This document shows positions 52,158 to 64,000 of a stretch of 64,000 bases of DNA, in pieces. The stretch covers positions 310,001-374,000 of the forward strand of contig NZ_JABEQQ010000001.1 of the NCBI RefSeq assembly GCF_013184075.1, written 5' to 3'. This stretch comes from Lentilactobacillus kribbianus (GTDB taxonomy: Bacteria > Bacillota > Bacilli > Lactobacillales > Lactobacillaceae). Each line of letters starts with the position of its first letter. The first letter of the stretch is position 1. The notes beneath the pieces were generated by a model that was not told where the DNA came from, did no database searches, and was given only the letters and a program-made list of their open reading frames with translations. A program made the translations under genes and the position numbers.

Positions 52158-53564
52158 ATGCAAAATTCAAATAATCAAACTGCCCCAAAGAAGAAGCACC
52201 ATGTTTCAGCCGCGTTTGTCTACTTTTTCGGTGCCTTAGGTGGACTATTATTCGGTTATGATACAGGAGTTATCTCCGGTGCCATTCTTTTCATTGAAAA
52301 ACAACTTCACTTGAATGCTTGGCAACAAGGCTGGGTAGTTTCTGCCGTCCTATTGGGGGCGATTTTAGGTTCCGCCATTATTGGACCAATGTCTGATAAA
52401 TACGGTCGACGTAAGCTAGTTCTTCTATCATCCGTCATCTTCTTTATCGGTGCGATCGGTTCCGCCTTTGCCCCAGAATTTTGGACGTTAATCATTTCTC
52501 GAGTAATCTTAGGGGTTGCCGTTGGGGCCGCTTCAGCATTGATTCCAACCTACTTGGCTGAATTATCACCAGCTGATAAGCGTGGTTCAATGTCTAGTTT
52601 ATTCCAATTAATGGTTATGACCGGGATCTTACTAGCCTACATTACTAACTACACTTTCTCAGGAATGTACACTGGTTGGCGTTGGATGTTAGGTTTTGCC
52701 GCTCTTCCTTCAGCATTACTTTTCTTCGGTGCTTTGATTTTGCCAGAAAGTCCCCGTTTCCTTGTTAAAAAAGGTGACGTTGACGATGCTCGTAACGTTT
52801 TAACTACCATGAACAATGGTAATACTGCTATTGTTAACCAAGAATTAAAAGAAATTGAAGCTCAAGCTAACATTAAGAGTGGTGGCTTCAAAGAATTGTT
52901 TAGTAAATTAGTTCACCCAGCTTTAGTTATTGGGGTTGGTTTAGCTATCTTCCAACAAGTAATGGGATGTAACACTGTGCTTTACTACGCACCTACTATC
53001 TTTACTGACGTTGGTTTCGGGGTTTCTGCAGCCTTGATCGCGCATATTGGAATTGGGGTCTTTAACGTTATCGTAACTGCTGTAGCCGTTATGATCATGG
53101 ATAAGATTGATCGTAAAAAGATGTTAATTGGTGGGGCCATTGGAATGGGTATTTCATTGGTTATCATGAGTATTTCAATGCACTTCTCTGGTGGTAGTAC
53201 TTTAGCTGCTTGGATCTGTGTTCTTGCCCTTACTGTTTATATCGCCTTCTTCTCAGCAACTTGGGGTCCCGTTATGTGGGTTATGATTGGTGAAGTATTC
53301 CCACTTAATATTCGTGGTTTAGGAAACTCATTTGCCAGTGTTATTAACTGGAGTGCTAACATGGTTGTTTCATTAACTTTCCCACCATTGTTGAACTTCT
53401 TTGGTACTGGTAGTTTGTTCATTGGTTACGCTGTTTTATGTTTCGCATCCATCTGGTTTGTTCACAGTAAGGTATTTGAAACTAGAAACCGTTCCCTTGA
53501 AGAAATCGAAGCAACTTTACGCGAACGTTCCGGTGAAGTTAATGCTAAGGTAGAAACTGAATAA
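52158..53564 (+). CDS. xylT: D-xylose:proton symporter (MFS sugar porter)
   Basis: A 468-residue carrier with 12 membrane helices of the sugar porter family (XylE/GLUT type). Family signatures are GGLLFGYDTGVISGA, the D-x-x-GRR loop as DKYGRRKL, PTYLAELSPADKRG, PESPRFLVKKG, QQVMGCNTVLYYAP and the second DRKK loop. The context next to xylAB and xylR fixes xylose as the substrate. GAGGTG precedes the ATG. It is divergent from xylA, with matching operators. Confidence 0.93.
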   Translation: MQNSNNQTAPKKKHHVSAAFVYFFGALGGLLFGYDTGVISGAILFIEKQLHLNAWQQGWVVSAVLLGAILGSAIIGPMSDKYGRRKLVLLSSVIFFIGAIGSAFAPEFWTLIISRVILGVAVGAASALIPTYLAELSPADKRGSMSSLFQLMVMTGILLAYITNYTFSGMYTGWRWMLGFAALPSALLFFGALILPESPRFLVKKGDVDDARNVLTTMNNGNTAIVNQELKEIEAQANIKSGGFKELFSKLVHPALVIGVGLAIFQQVMGCNTVLYYAPTIFTDVGFGVSAALIAHIGIGVFNVIVTAVAVMIMDKIDRKKMLIGGAIGMGISLVIMSISMHFSGGSTLAAWICVLALTVYIAFFSATWGPVMWVMIGEVFPLNIRGLGNSFASVINWSANMVVSLTFPPLLNFFGTGSLFIGYAVLCFASIWFVHSKVFETRNRSLEEIEATLRERSGEVNAKVETE

Positions 53565-53567
53565 TTT

Positions 53568-53599
53568 TAAAAGTCTCGTCATTGACGGGACTTTTTTTA
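53568..53599 (+). terminator. Terminator of xylT
   Basis: AAAAGTCTCGTC-ATT-GACGGGACTTTT is followed by TTT. Confidence 0.9.
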
Positions 53600-53604
53600 G
53601 ATCA

Positions 53605-53648
53605 AAAAAGGATCTCCTGCCATTAAATGATGACAAGAGATCCTTTTT
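53605..53648 (-). terminator. Terminator of xylR
   Basis: A 12-bp stem (AAAAAGGATCTC and complement) with a 20-base loop lies directly after the xylR stop codon. Confidence 0.9.
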
Positions 53649-53649
53649 G

Positions 53650-54828
53650 TTAGTAATTTAATTTATTTTCGTTGAAAAATTGTAATTCATAATCTCTTAA
53701 TCCCAATACCTCATGGGTAATTAAGGAACAGGCCCCTAGCAAGGTAGCTCTATCCGCGTTATCAATTAAGAAAACCGTATAGTTATCGCCACCTAGGCTC
53801 TTAATTTTTTCTTCGATGGCATTTAACATTTCCGGCATCTCTTCGATTAAAGGCGAACTAATGAAGAACGATTGAGGATTAAATGACCGCCCTACGTTAT
53901 AAATCAGTAAACCGATGGTATCAACGAAAACGTCTAAATGTTTGACGATAATGGGGTTACTTTTACGATACAGCCGCACTACATCGTTTCGGTACAATAC
54001 CTCACCATATTCAGCGCTAATAGAATTAATAATGGCGTCTTCGGAGCAAATATCTTCAACTTTGACATTATGACCGTCCATATTGATTAAGCCTCGTCCA
54101 ATTTCACCGGCTTCACCATCGGAACCTCGAAAAACACGTCGATTAATAATAATACCTGAACCTATCCCTTTATGAATACTAATTGTAATGGAATTATCGG
54201 TTAATTTATGTTGATCAAAATCACGCTCATATAAGGCCGTTACGTTCGATTCATTATCGATTAGGACATCAACCCCAGAAAAGGTTTGTTCGAGCTCAGA
54301 AACGATGTTTACCCCATCTAAATCCAAAAATGGTGAGTAAGTAACTTCTTTTTCTTTGACATCTACAATTCCGTGATAAGAAACGGCAATTCCCACTAAG
54401 CCATTATCAGATTCGATTTTGCGGCTAACATCTTTAATTAAATCAATAATGATGGTCATTATTTCATGAATATCTTTTTGAAAAATACGGATTTCACTAG
54501 CTTCAATAATATCACCATTTAAATAGTTAAACATATAGTGCAAGTTACGATAGGCAATGTCTAAGCTAACCGTAAAGCCGTAATGAGCGTTAATGCTTAC
54601 CATAGTGGGTTTACGACCACCATTATTAGAAGCAGCTCCATCACCGCCCTCTTGAATAATATCTGTAGCCATGAGGTCATTATAGATAGACGATACCGTG
54701 GATTTATTAAGTTTTAGGTCACGTGCTATTTGAGCTCGTGAGGTACCACTATTATTAAAAATATTTTGTAAGACCAATTTACCATTTAACTGACGTAATT
54801 GGTTTTTTGAATCAAATAATCCATCCAT
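53650..54828 (-). CDS. xylR: Xylose operon repressor, ROK family
   Basis: A 392-residue regulator. An N-terminal winged helix (about 18-75, with GTSRAQIARDLKLNKSTVS) precedes a ROK-type sugar-binding domain whose ATPase-fold marks include LIDNESNVTALYERDF and GIGSGIIINRRVFRGSDGEAGEIG. The ROK zinc motif (CxCGxxGC) is absent; only one cysteine of it remains in VEDICSEDAI, which is probably usual for XylR proteins. It should release its operators when xylose binds. GGAGAAAAAAC precedes the ATG. Confidence 0.92.
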   Translation of the reverse strand: MDGLFDSKNQLRQLNGKLVLQNIFNNSGTSRAQIARDLKLNKSTVSSIYNDLMATDIIQEGGDGAASNNGGRKPTMVSINAHYGFTVSLDIAYRNLHYMFNYLNGDIIEASEIRIFQKDIHEIMTIIIDLIKDVSRKIESDNGLVGIAVSYHGIVDVKEKEVTYSPFLDLDGVNIVSELEQTFSGVDVLIDNESNVTALYERDFDQHKLTDNSITISIHKGIGSGIIINRRVFRGSDGEAGEIGRGLINMDGHNVKVEDICSEDAIINSISAEYGEVLYRNDVVRLYRKSNPIIVKHLDVFVDTIGLLIYNVGRSFNPQSFFISSPLIEEMPEMLNAIEEKIKSLGGDNYTVFLIDNADRATLLGACSLITHEVLGLRDYELQFFNENKLNY

Positions 54829-54907
54829 GTTTTTTCTCCATTAATTAAATCGTTACAATCATTGGTAGTATTAATAATATCATGTTTTGAAGTAACATAA
54901 CAGTTGA

Positions 54908-54928
54908 TTAGTTTTGACAACAAACTTA
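54908..54928. promoter_or_regulatory. XylR-type box upstream of xylR
   Basis: TTAGTTTTGACAACAAACTT resembles the xylA and xylT boxes (shared AGTTT...ACAA...AACTTA) and lies about 80 bases before the xylR start, which suggests autoregulation. A similar TTTAGACAAACAAA follows. Confidence 0.5.
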
Positions 54929-54942
54929 TTTTTAGACAAACA

Positions 54943-54976
54943 AAAAAAGCAACCTCATCACTGTGAGATTGCTTTT
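54943..54976 (-). terminator. Terminator of the rRNA operon
   Basis: AAAGCAATCTC...GAGGTTGCTTT followed by TTTT lies eight bases after the 5S gene on the minus strand. Confidence 0.9.
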
Positions 54977-54983
54977 CACATTT

Positions 54984-55100
54984 GCGTGGCAACGTCCTAC
55001 CCTCGCAGGGGGCGATCCCCCAACTACTCTTGGCGTGCAGAAGCTTAACTTCTGTGTTCGGCATGGGAACAGGTGTATCCTTCTGGCTATCGCCACCACA
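54984..55100 (-). rRNA. rrf: 5S ribosomal RNA
   Basis: The minus strand reads TGTGGTGGCGATAGCCAGAA at the 5' end and ends in GGACGTTGCCACGC, with the conserved CCGAACACAGAAGTTAAGC loop between. The 117-base length is typical. It is the last gene of the rRNA operon, with no tRNA gene after it. Confidence 0.95.
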
Positions 55101-55179
55101 CTTATGTTACTGAAAGAACTTCGTTCTCTCAAAACTAGCTAATATTAATTTCTGTATCTTTGAACACCATTTTCTACTT

Positions 55180-59909
<4,730 letters not shown>

Positions 59910-60094
59910 TTAAACTGAGCTGTTTGTAAGCTCATTATTTTTTGATTCATTTACTAGCGAATTGACTTCGCAAATGTTTTGGTCTTGATTTAAAATCAAG
60001 ACGCCCAGCACATTTGTTTAATCGAAATTTTGTTCAGTTTTCAAAGGTCTACCTTGTCGATCGGAACTTGTTAGCTCCTTGCGACAACTACTTA

Positions 60095-60123
60095 ATAATA
60101 TCACCAATCAAGCAATCCGTCAA
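60095..60123 (-). promoter_or_regulatory. rRNA promoter P2
   Basis: TTGACG (60118-60123) and TATTAT (60095-60100) on the minus strand are 17 bases apart. Confidence 0.8.
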
Positions 60124-60188
60124 CTACTTTTTTTAATTTCTTTTTTTCGTTGATGGCTTTTTGTTTCTCTCAATCAGCAACGTATATA

Positions 60189-60217
60189 AATATACCAGCT
60201 ACTCCAGAATTCGTCAA
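60189..60217 (-). promoter_or_regulatory. rRNA promoter P1
   Basis: TTGACG (60212-60217) and TATATT (60189-60194) on the minus strand are 17 bases apart. It lies 94 bases upstream of P2, giving tandem promoters with identical -35 boxes. Confidence 0.8.
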
Positions 60218-60262
60218 CACTTTTCGACATTACTAAATTGGTTATTTTAAGCCCCTTTTTAT

Positions 60263-60282
60263 AACTGAAATTAATTTCAGTT
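60263..60282. promoter_or_regulatory. Perfect 20-bp palindrome upstream of the thiolase gene
   Basis: AACTGAAATT and AATTTCAGTT abut without a loop between the rRNA promoters and the thiolase gene. It looks like a binding site for a dimeric regulator rather than a terminator, as it has no T run. Confidence 0.45.
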
Positions 60283-60401
60283 AATTAACCACTTTAACCA
60301 CTCCTAAACATATGGTTAAATCCAGTAGTTAGACCGCACTCTCCACTGTAAAACCGTGTATACTACTATCGAATAAACTTAATGAATGTAAGAGGGACAC
60401 T

Positions 60402-61571
60402 ATGGAAGAAGTTGTAATTATTTCAGCTGCTAGAACTCCAATTGGTAAACTCAATGGCCAACTAGCTAGCTTCTCAGCCGTGGACTTAGGAACAATTGCC
60501 GCTAACCACGTCATTAAACAAGTACCTACAATTAAGAAAGACATTGACCAAGTCATCTTTGGCAATGCCATTCAAGCCGGCAACGGCCAAAACGTTGCTC
60601 GTCAAATTGAAATTGGGGCTGGTATCGACACCGAGAGTACTGCCTATACCGTTAATCAGGTTTGTGGTTCAGGTTTAAAGGCCGTTCAACAAGCAGTTAA
60701 TGAATTAAAATTAGCCCAAGCCAACGTCATTTTAGTCGGTGGTACTGAAAGTATGTCTAACGTTCCTTTTTTTGATCGCAGTCAACGACGGGGGCACAAA
60801 TACGGTTCTATAATGATGGAAGACGGCATTCAAAGCGATGGCTTAATGGACGTTTATTCTAATCAGTTAATGGGAATTACCGGTGAAAATGTTGCTAAAA
60901 AGTTCAACGTAACTAGACAACAACAAGATCAGTTTGCTTTAAACTCACAACAAAAGGCTCTAAAAGCTACTCAAAGCGGAGCATTTAATGATGAAATCAT
61001 CCCCATTAACCTACCCGATGGCAATGTCATGACTCAAGACGAAGCTATTCGGGCCAATACCAATTTAGAAAAACTGGCTAAACTAAAACCCGTCTTCACT
61101 GCTGATGGTTCTGTCACCGCTGGTAACGCTCCCGGATTAAACGACGGGGCCACGGCATTAATCTTAACCACTGCCAGTTACGCTCAAGCACACAATTTAA
61201 AACCATTAGCCAAAATAACCGGTTATGCTGAACGGGGTATTGATCCTAGTATCATGGGCTACGCTCCTTACTACGCGGTCAATAAATTGCTGCACCAAAT
61301 TAACACCACTATCGACGCCATTGATCTTTTTGAAATTAACGAAGCTTTTGCCTCTCAATCCATCGCGGTTAGTAGAGACCTACAGATCCCTGCCAACAAA
61401 CTCAATATAAATGGTGGGGCAATTGCTTTAGGTCATCCCCTCGCTGATTCAGGCGCACGTATATTAACCACGTTAATGTATAGTTTGATTCATACCCAAC
61501 AAAATAAAGGTATTGCCACTCTTTGTATGGGCGGAGGCATCGGAGCCGCTATGGCGATTGAAATCATATAA
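60402..61571 (+). CDS. Acetyl-CoA acetyltransferase (thiolase)
   Basis: A 389-residue thiolase that condenses two acetyl-CoA to acetoacetyl-CoA, the first step of the mevalonate pathway used for isoprenoids in lactobacilli. The acyl-accepting cysteine is in NQVCGSGLKAV (near 88), the C-terminal cysteine in LCMGGGIGAAMA and the histidine in IALGHPLADSGAR. The last motif is usually GHPxGASG; here AD replaces GA. GAGGG precedes the ATG. It is monocistronic, with a terminator behind it. Confidence 0.92.
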   Translation: MEEVVIISAARTPIGKLNGQLASFSAVDLGTIAANHVIKQVPTIKKDIDQVIFGNAIQAGNGQNVARQIEIGAGIDTESTAYTVNQVCGSGLKAVQQAVNELKLAQANVILVGGTESMSNVPFFDRSQRRGHKYGSIMMEDGIQSDGLMDVYSNQLMGITGENVAKKFNVTRQQQDQFALNSQQKALKATQSGAFNDEIIPINLPDGNVMTQDEAIRANTNLEKLAKLKPVFTADGSVTAGNAPGLNDGATALILTTASYAQAHNLKPLAKITGYAERGIDPSIMGYAPYYAVNKLLHQINTTIDAIDLFEINEAFASQSIAVSRDLQIPANKLNINGGAIALGHPLADSGARILTTLMYSLIHTQQNKGIATLCMGGGIGAAMAIEII

Positions 61572-61584
61572 AGTATGTGAATTA

Positions 61585-61622
61585 AAAGGAACCTTCTATA
61601 GTTATATAGAAGGTTCCTTTTA
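61585..61622. terminator. Bidirectional terminator
   Basis: AAAAGGAACCTTCTATA and its complement pair around an AGTTA-type loop between convergent genes. Confidence 0.95.
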
Positions 61623-61623
61623 A

Positions 61624-64000
61624 TTAACGATAAAATGCCAATTTCTCATCATCTATATCCACCATTTGGTTAATGTTACTTAGCGGTGAACGTAATGCTA
61701 GCACCTCTTCAATGGCTGCGTTAGCCGTATCTTGTTGTTGACTACTAATAGCTAAACTAGCTTCAGCACTAGCCTGTTTCCCCCTAGTAATTAGTTGAGC
61801 TAAATGATCTTGTTGTTCCTTTAAATCACTCAAAATATGGTTAACACTGGCGTAATCTTCTAAATTATCTTCATGGTTATAATCACGCACCGCTGCAGTA
61901 TCACTAATAAGCGACCGAATGCGGGCCTGCAAATTCCGAGCATCATCGATTACTTCTTCCGCATCAGCTAACTTGACTTGGAGCGGATTTAGTTGGGCTT
62001 GCTTATGGGGCGTTAAACTCGTGGTATTTAATGGAGTGGCTTCCGTAAACACAGCGCTTTGGGAATTAGGTGCACTCGGATAAAAAATTTCATTGGCATT
62101 AGCCAAGGCCATGGTGGCTGATTGTTGTAATTGATTAGTCACCTGAGTAATTTCGACCAGGTCATTTTGATTAACCCCTGCCAATAAATGTTGCAATCCC
62201 GCCAGTAATTCTTCTGCTTGCTGATCAGCTTGTTGTGCTCGAGCTAATTGCTCGCTTAAATAATTTTGCTTGGTTTCACTTAACGATTGTTGCATTGCCA
62301 TCGTAGTTACGTTGGCCACATTAGTAACCACCTGCTCCGTCAATTGCTTCGTATTGGTGACTTGACTTTTAACCACTTGCATTACTGGACTAAGAGTTAC
62401 CTTAATAGGATTCTCTAATTCGCTAGGCGTTGGTTGTGCGACGGTTTTAACCTTTTGAAATAAATCATTCACCAAATTAACATCATCGCCACTAAATTGA
62501 CTGGTTTTATTTTCCACGTGAGCTCGTTGGGCCGGTGTTAATTGATCAGCAAATGAGCTTTGATAAAGCCAGAAATAAACTACCCGAGTTTGTTTCAATA
62601 ATAGTTGGTAATTGTCGCCACCAAGATTACGGTCACTAGGTGCCAACCGCATCATTTGGTTAAATTCTGGCAAAGTCTTAACCGCCATATTTTGTTCATA
62701 ATCAAACTCACCTTTAGCAATCAAACCAATCGACTGATCAAGTGCATAGCTAGCAGCCTGATCAACTATTTCTGCTAAAGATTGTTCCTTAGCCAAATCA
62801 GGTTTTAAGACGTTGCGACTCTTGGTATATTCTCCACTGTTAATTTGAACTAATAACCGGTTTCGTGCGAGCGTGTATTCACTGAGTACCGGTAAAAGCA
62901 AGGCTTTTTGCCAAGCTAAAAACAACTTTTCAATAATTCCGTAACGAACCACTAGTGGCTCGCCGGTAATATCGTTATACATTTGATTACCACGTACATC
63001 GCGGGCAAAACTGAATTTAGCTTGCAAATCAGGATGCTGCACACTAATTTCATGTCCCTTAGCTAGGTTTAAGATTCCTAATCGAGCACTGGCGCTAGCA
63101 ATAGATTTCGGTCGACGCAACCAATTCATCATTTCGGGATAGTTTAAAGCTACCACCGTTTCTACTTCACTAGGTTCAGTACTCATGGTAACTGGCACGC
63201 CTAACCAATCACGCCCGTTATTAGCTAATTGGTAAATTACATCGTACAGTGACAACGGCACCACTAAATTAATAATTTGCATCAAAGTTTGATTAACAAA
63301 GCGATCCACCACACTGGTTAGTGAGGTTAAATCTTGGAAATCTAATTTTTGCTTGAGCTCCCGATCTAACACATCAGTATAATCGGGTCCTTGATAGCTG
63401 AATGTTTCTAACCAAGTAGTCGCTTGATTAGGTAAGTGATAACTACTTAAAAAACTATGGTTAGTTTCGCGCCGTAAAAACTTGCCGGTTGCTTCGTCAT
63501 TAGCGACTACCGATCGTTCGGGATTTTGACCGTTAAGCTGGTGATCGAAATGTTGGAACCACCGACTAGTTAAATCTTTCTGTTGTTCAGTAGATAACTG
63601 AGTAATCTTTTTCATTATTACTGGCAAGAAGGCTTCGTGATTACTATCATCTTGTTGATCGCCGACTATTGCTAGGACAAATTGTCCCACTGCCGTTTGA
63701 TATCCCCGTTCAAATTGTTCCCCATCTTTAACTTGATTGAGATAATGAGAATAATTACTGCCAGCCGCGCGGTTAATCACTTCAGTCGTGTTATCCCCAC
63801 TAGTCCATAGTATTAGATAGTAGAATTGGTTGATTCTTAAATTAACCAAATCACTGATAGCCGCCCCATAACCGAGCCGGGCCGCTGCATTTTTACTAAG
63901 AGCGCCCCGACTTAATAGCCGCTCACCCACTTGAATTAAGACTGGTTGTCGATTTCTAAAATTATCTTCTATCCCAAATCGTTCGCTAGCAAAACTAGTA
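61624..64000 (-). CDS. Large uncharacterised protein, 5' end outside the window
   Basis: At least 790 residues; the frame is open to the window end, so the GTG at 63930 is probably internal and the true start lies beyond base 64000. No membrane segment or signal peptide is seen. The first part (to about residue 500) is mixed helix and strand, with segments such as GYGAAISDLVNLRINQFYYL; the last 250 residues are Gln/Ala-rich and look coiled-coil (LARAQQADQQAEELLAGL, LADAEEVIDDARNLQARIR). I do not recognise the family. Confidence 0.6.
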   Translation of the reverse strand, partial: TSFASERFGIEDNFRNRQPVLIQVGERLLSRGALSKNAAARLGYGAAISDLVNLRINQFYYLILWTSGDNTTEVINRAAGSNYSHYLNQVKDGEQFERGYQTAVGQFVLAIVGDQQDDSNHEAFLPVIMKKITQLSTEQQKDLTSRWFQHFDHQLNGQNPERSVVANDEATGKFLRRETNHSFLSSYHLPNQATTWLETFSYQGPDYTDVLDRELKQKLDFQDLTSLTSVVDRFVNQTLMQIINLVVPLSLYDVIYQLANNGRDWLGVPVTMSTEPSEVETVVALNYPEMMNWLRRPKSIASASARLGILNLAKGHEISVQHPDLQAKFSFARDVRGNQMYNDITGEPLVVRYGIIEKLFLAWQKALLLPVLSEYTLARNRLLVQINSGEYTKSRNVLKPDLAKEQSLAEIVDQAASYALDQSIGLIAKGEFDYEQNMAVKTLPEFNQMMRLAPSDRNLGGDNYQLLLKQTRVVYFWLYQSSFADQLTPAQRAHVENKTSQFSGDDVNLVNDLFQKVKTVAQPTPSELENPIKVTLSPVMQVVKSQVTNTKQLTEQVVTNVANVTTMAMQQSLSETKQNYLSEQLARAQQADQQAEELLAGLQHLLAGVNQNDLVEITQVTNQLQQSATMALANANEIFYPSAPNSQSAVFTEATPLNTTSLTPHKQAQLNPLQVKLADAEEVIDDARNLQARIRSLISDTAAVRDYNHEDNLEDYASVNHILSDLKEQQDHLAQLITRGKQASAEASLAISSQQQDTANAAIEEVLALRSPLSNINQMVDIDDEKLAFYR

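Larger units (their letters stand above)
59910..60300 (-). other. Upstream region of the rRNA operon (leader and promoters)
   Basis: The leader holds two promoters (listed separately), a boxA-like CTTTGAAAACTG (about 60033-60045), and pairing segments (e.g. GTCTTGATTTTAAATCAAGAC near 59981-60002) that frame the 16S processing stem. No ORF is present. Confidence 0.75.

Noticed and set aside
54000-54200. Loss of the ROK zinc motif as a sign that XylR is inactive
   Set aside because: Regulatory XylR proteins of lactobacilli appear to lack the CxCGxxGC motif generally, the HTH is intact, and the operators are well kept.
54786-55132. Two minus-strand ORFs across the 5S gene and the xylR leader
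   Set aside because: They cover the 5S rRNA, its terminator and the xylR operator region, and lack ribosome sites.

Overview
The window is chromosomal DNA from a low-GC Gram-positive bacterium, most likely an obligately heterofermentative member of the Lactobacillaceae. The evidence is a complete phosphoketolase route (zwf, gnd, xpkA), a bifunctional adhE, xylose genes under a ROK-type XylR, anaerobic ribonucleotide reductase with an NrdR-type operator, Firmicutes-type promoters, cre sites and riboswitch, and a 16S-23S-5S operon with an AGGAGG anti-anti-SD match. I do not assign a species. I see no prophage, insertion sequence, CRISPR array or tRNA gene.

Layout. 1-6.2 kb: an ABC-F ATPase (cut by the window start), a histidine phosphatase, an aquaporin, an NAD(P)-binding protein, a zinc alcohol dehydrogenase with a cre site, and a short 6-phosphogluconate dehydrogenase. 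6.4-8.7 kb: a cell-envelope set (DedA-like protein, GH25 lysozyme, NlpC/P60 hydrolase). 8.7-13.5 kb: an aldo/keto reductase, an unassigned structured RNA with its own terminator, two small coupled genes, lplA, a universal stress protein and an RluA-type pseudouridine synthase. 13.9-17 kb: two overlapping Mga-like regulators. 17-20.5 kb: xpkA and a GntR/UTRA regulator. 20.5-25.5 kb: YbaK-like deacylase, HExxH membrane protein, nrdDG, and an HD hydrolase. 25.6-31.7 kb: a glycerate transporter/kinase operon, adhE with a Rex-like site, and a DUF1836 protein. 31.8-43 kb: a P-type ATPase, aldo/keto reductase, Hsp20, CorC-like protein, a large YfhO-like protein, nrdI, an MFS pump and a secreted protein. 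43.2-47.9 kb: zwf, gnd, butA and small genes. 48-48.9 kb: an M-box magnesium riboswitch with only a 28-codon ORF behind it. 48.9-54.9 kb: the xylose regulon. 54.9-60.2 kb: an rRNA operon on the minus strand with tandem promoters. 60.4-64 kb: a thiolase and a large uncharacterised protein cut by the window end.

How it fits together. Glucose-6-phosphate is oxidised by Zwf and Gnd to a pentose phosphate; xylose enters by the XylT symporter and XylA/XylB to the same xylulose-5-phosphate. XpkA splits this to acetyl-phosphate and glyceraldehyde-3-phosphate, and AdhE reoxidises NADH by making ethanol. Control sites match this: cre sites overlap the -35 boxes of xylA, xylT and butA, XylR boxes lie just after the xylA and xylT start sites, a Rex-like box precedes adhE, and a large inverted repeat overlaps the zwf start site.

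The most unusual items are the roughly 180-nt structured RNA at 9706-9887, the orphan M-box transcript at 48.1-48.9 kb, a repeat family shared by 13.6 kb and 48.4-48.6 kb, and the likely non-canonical start of the NlpC/P60 gene. All family calls were made by eye from motifs; no database search was run.
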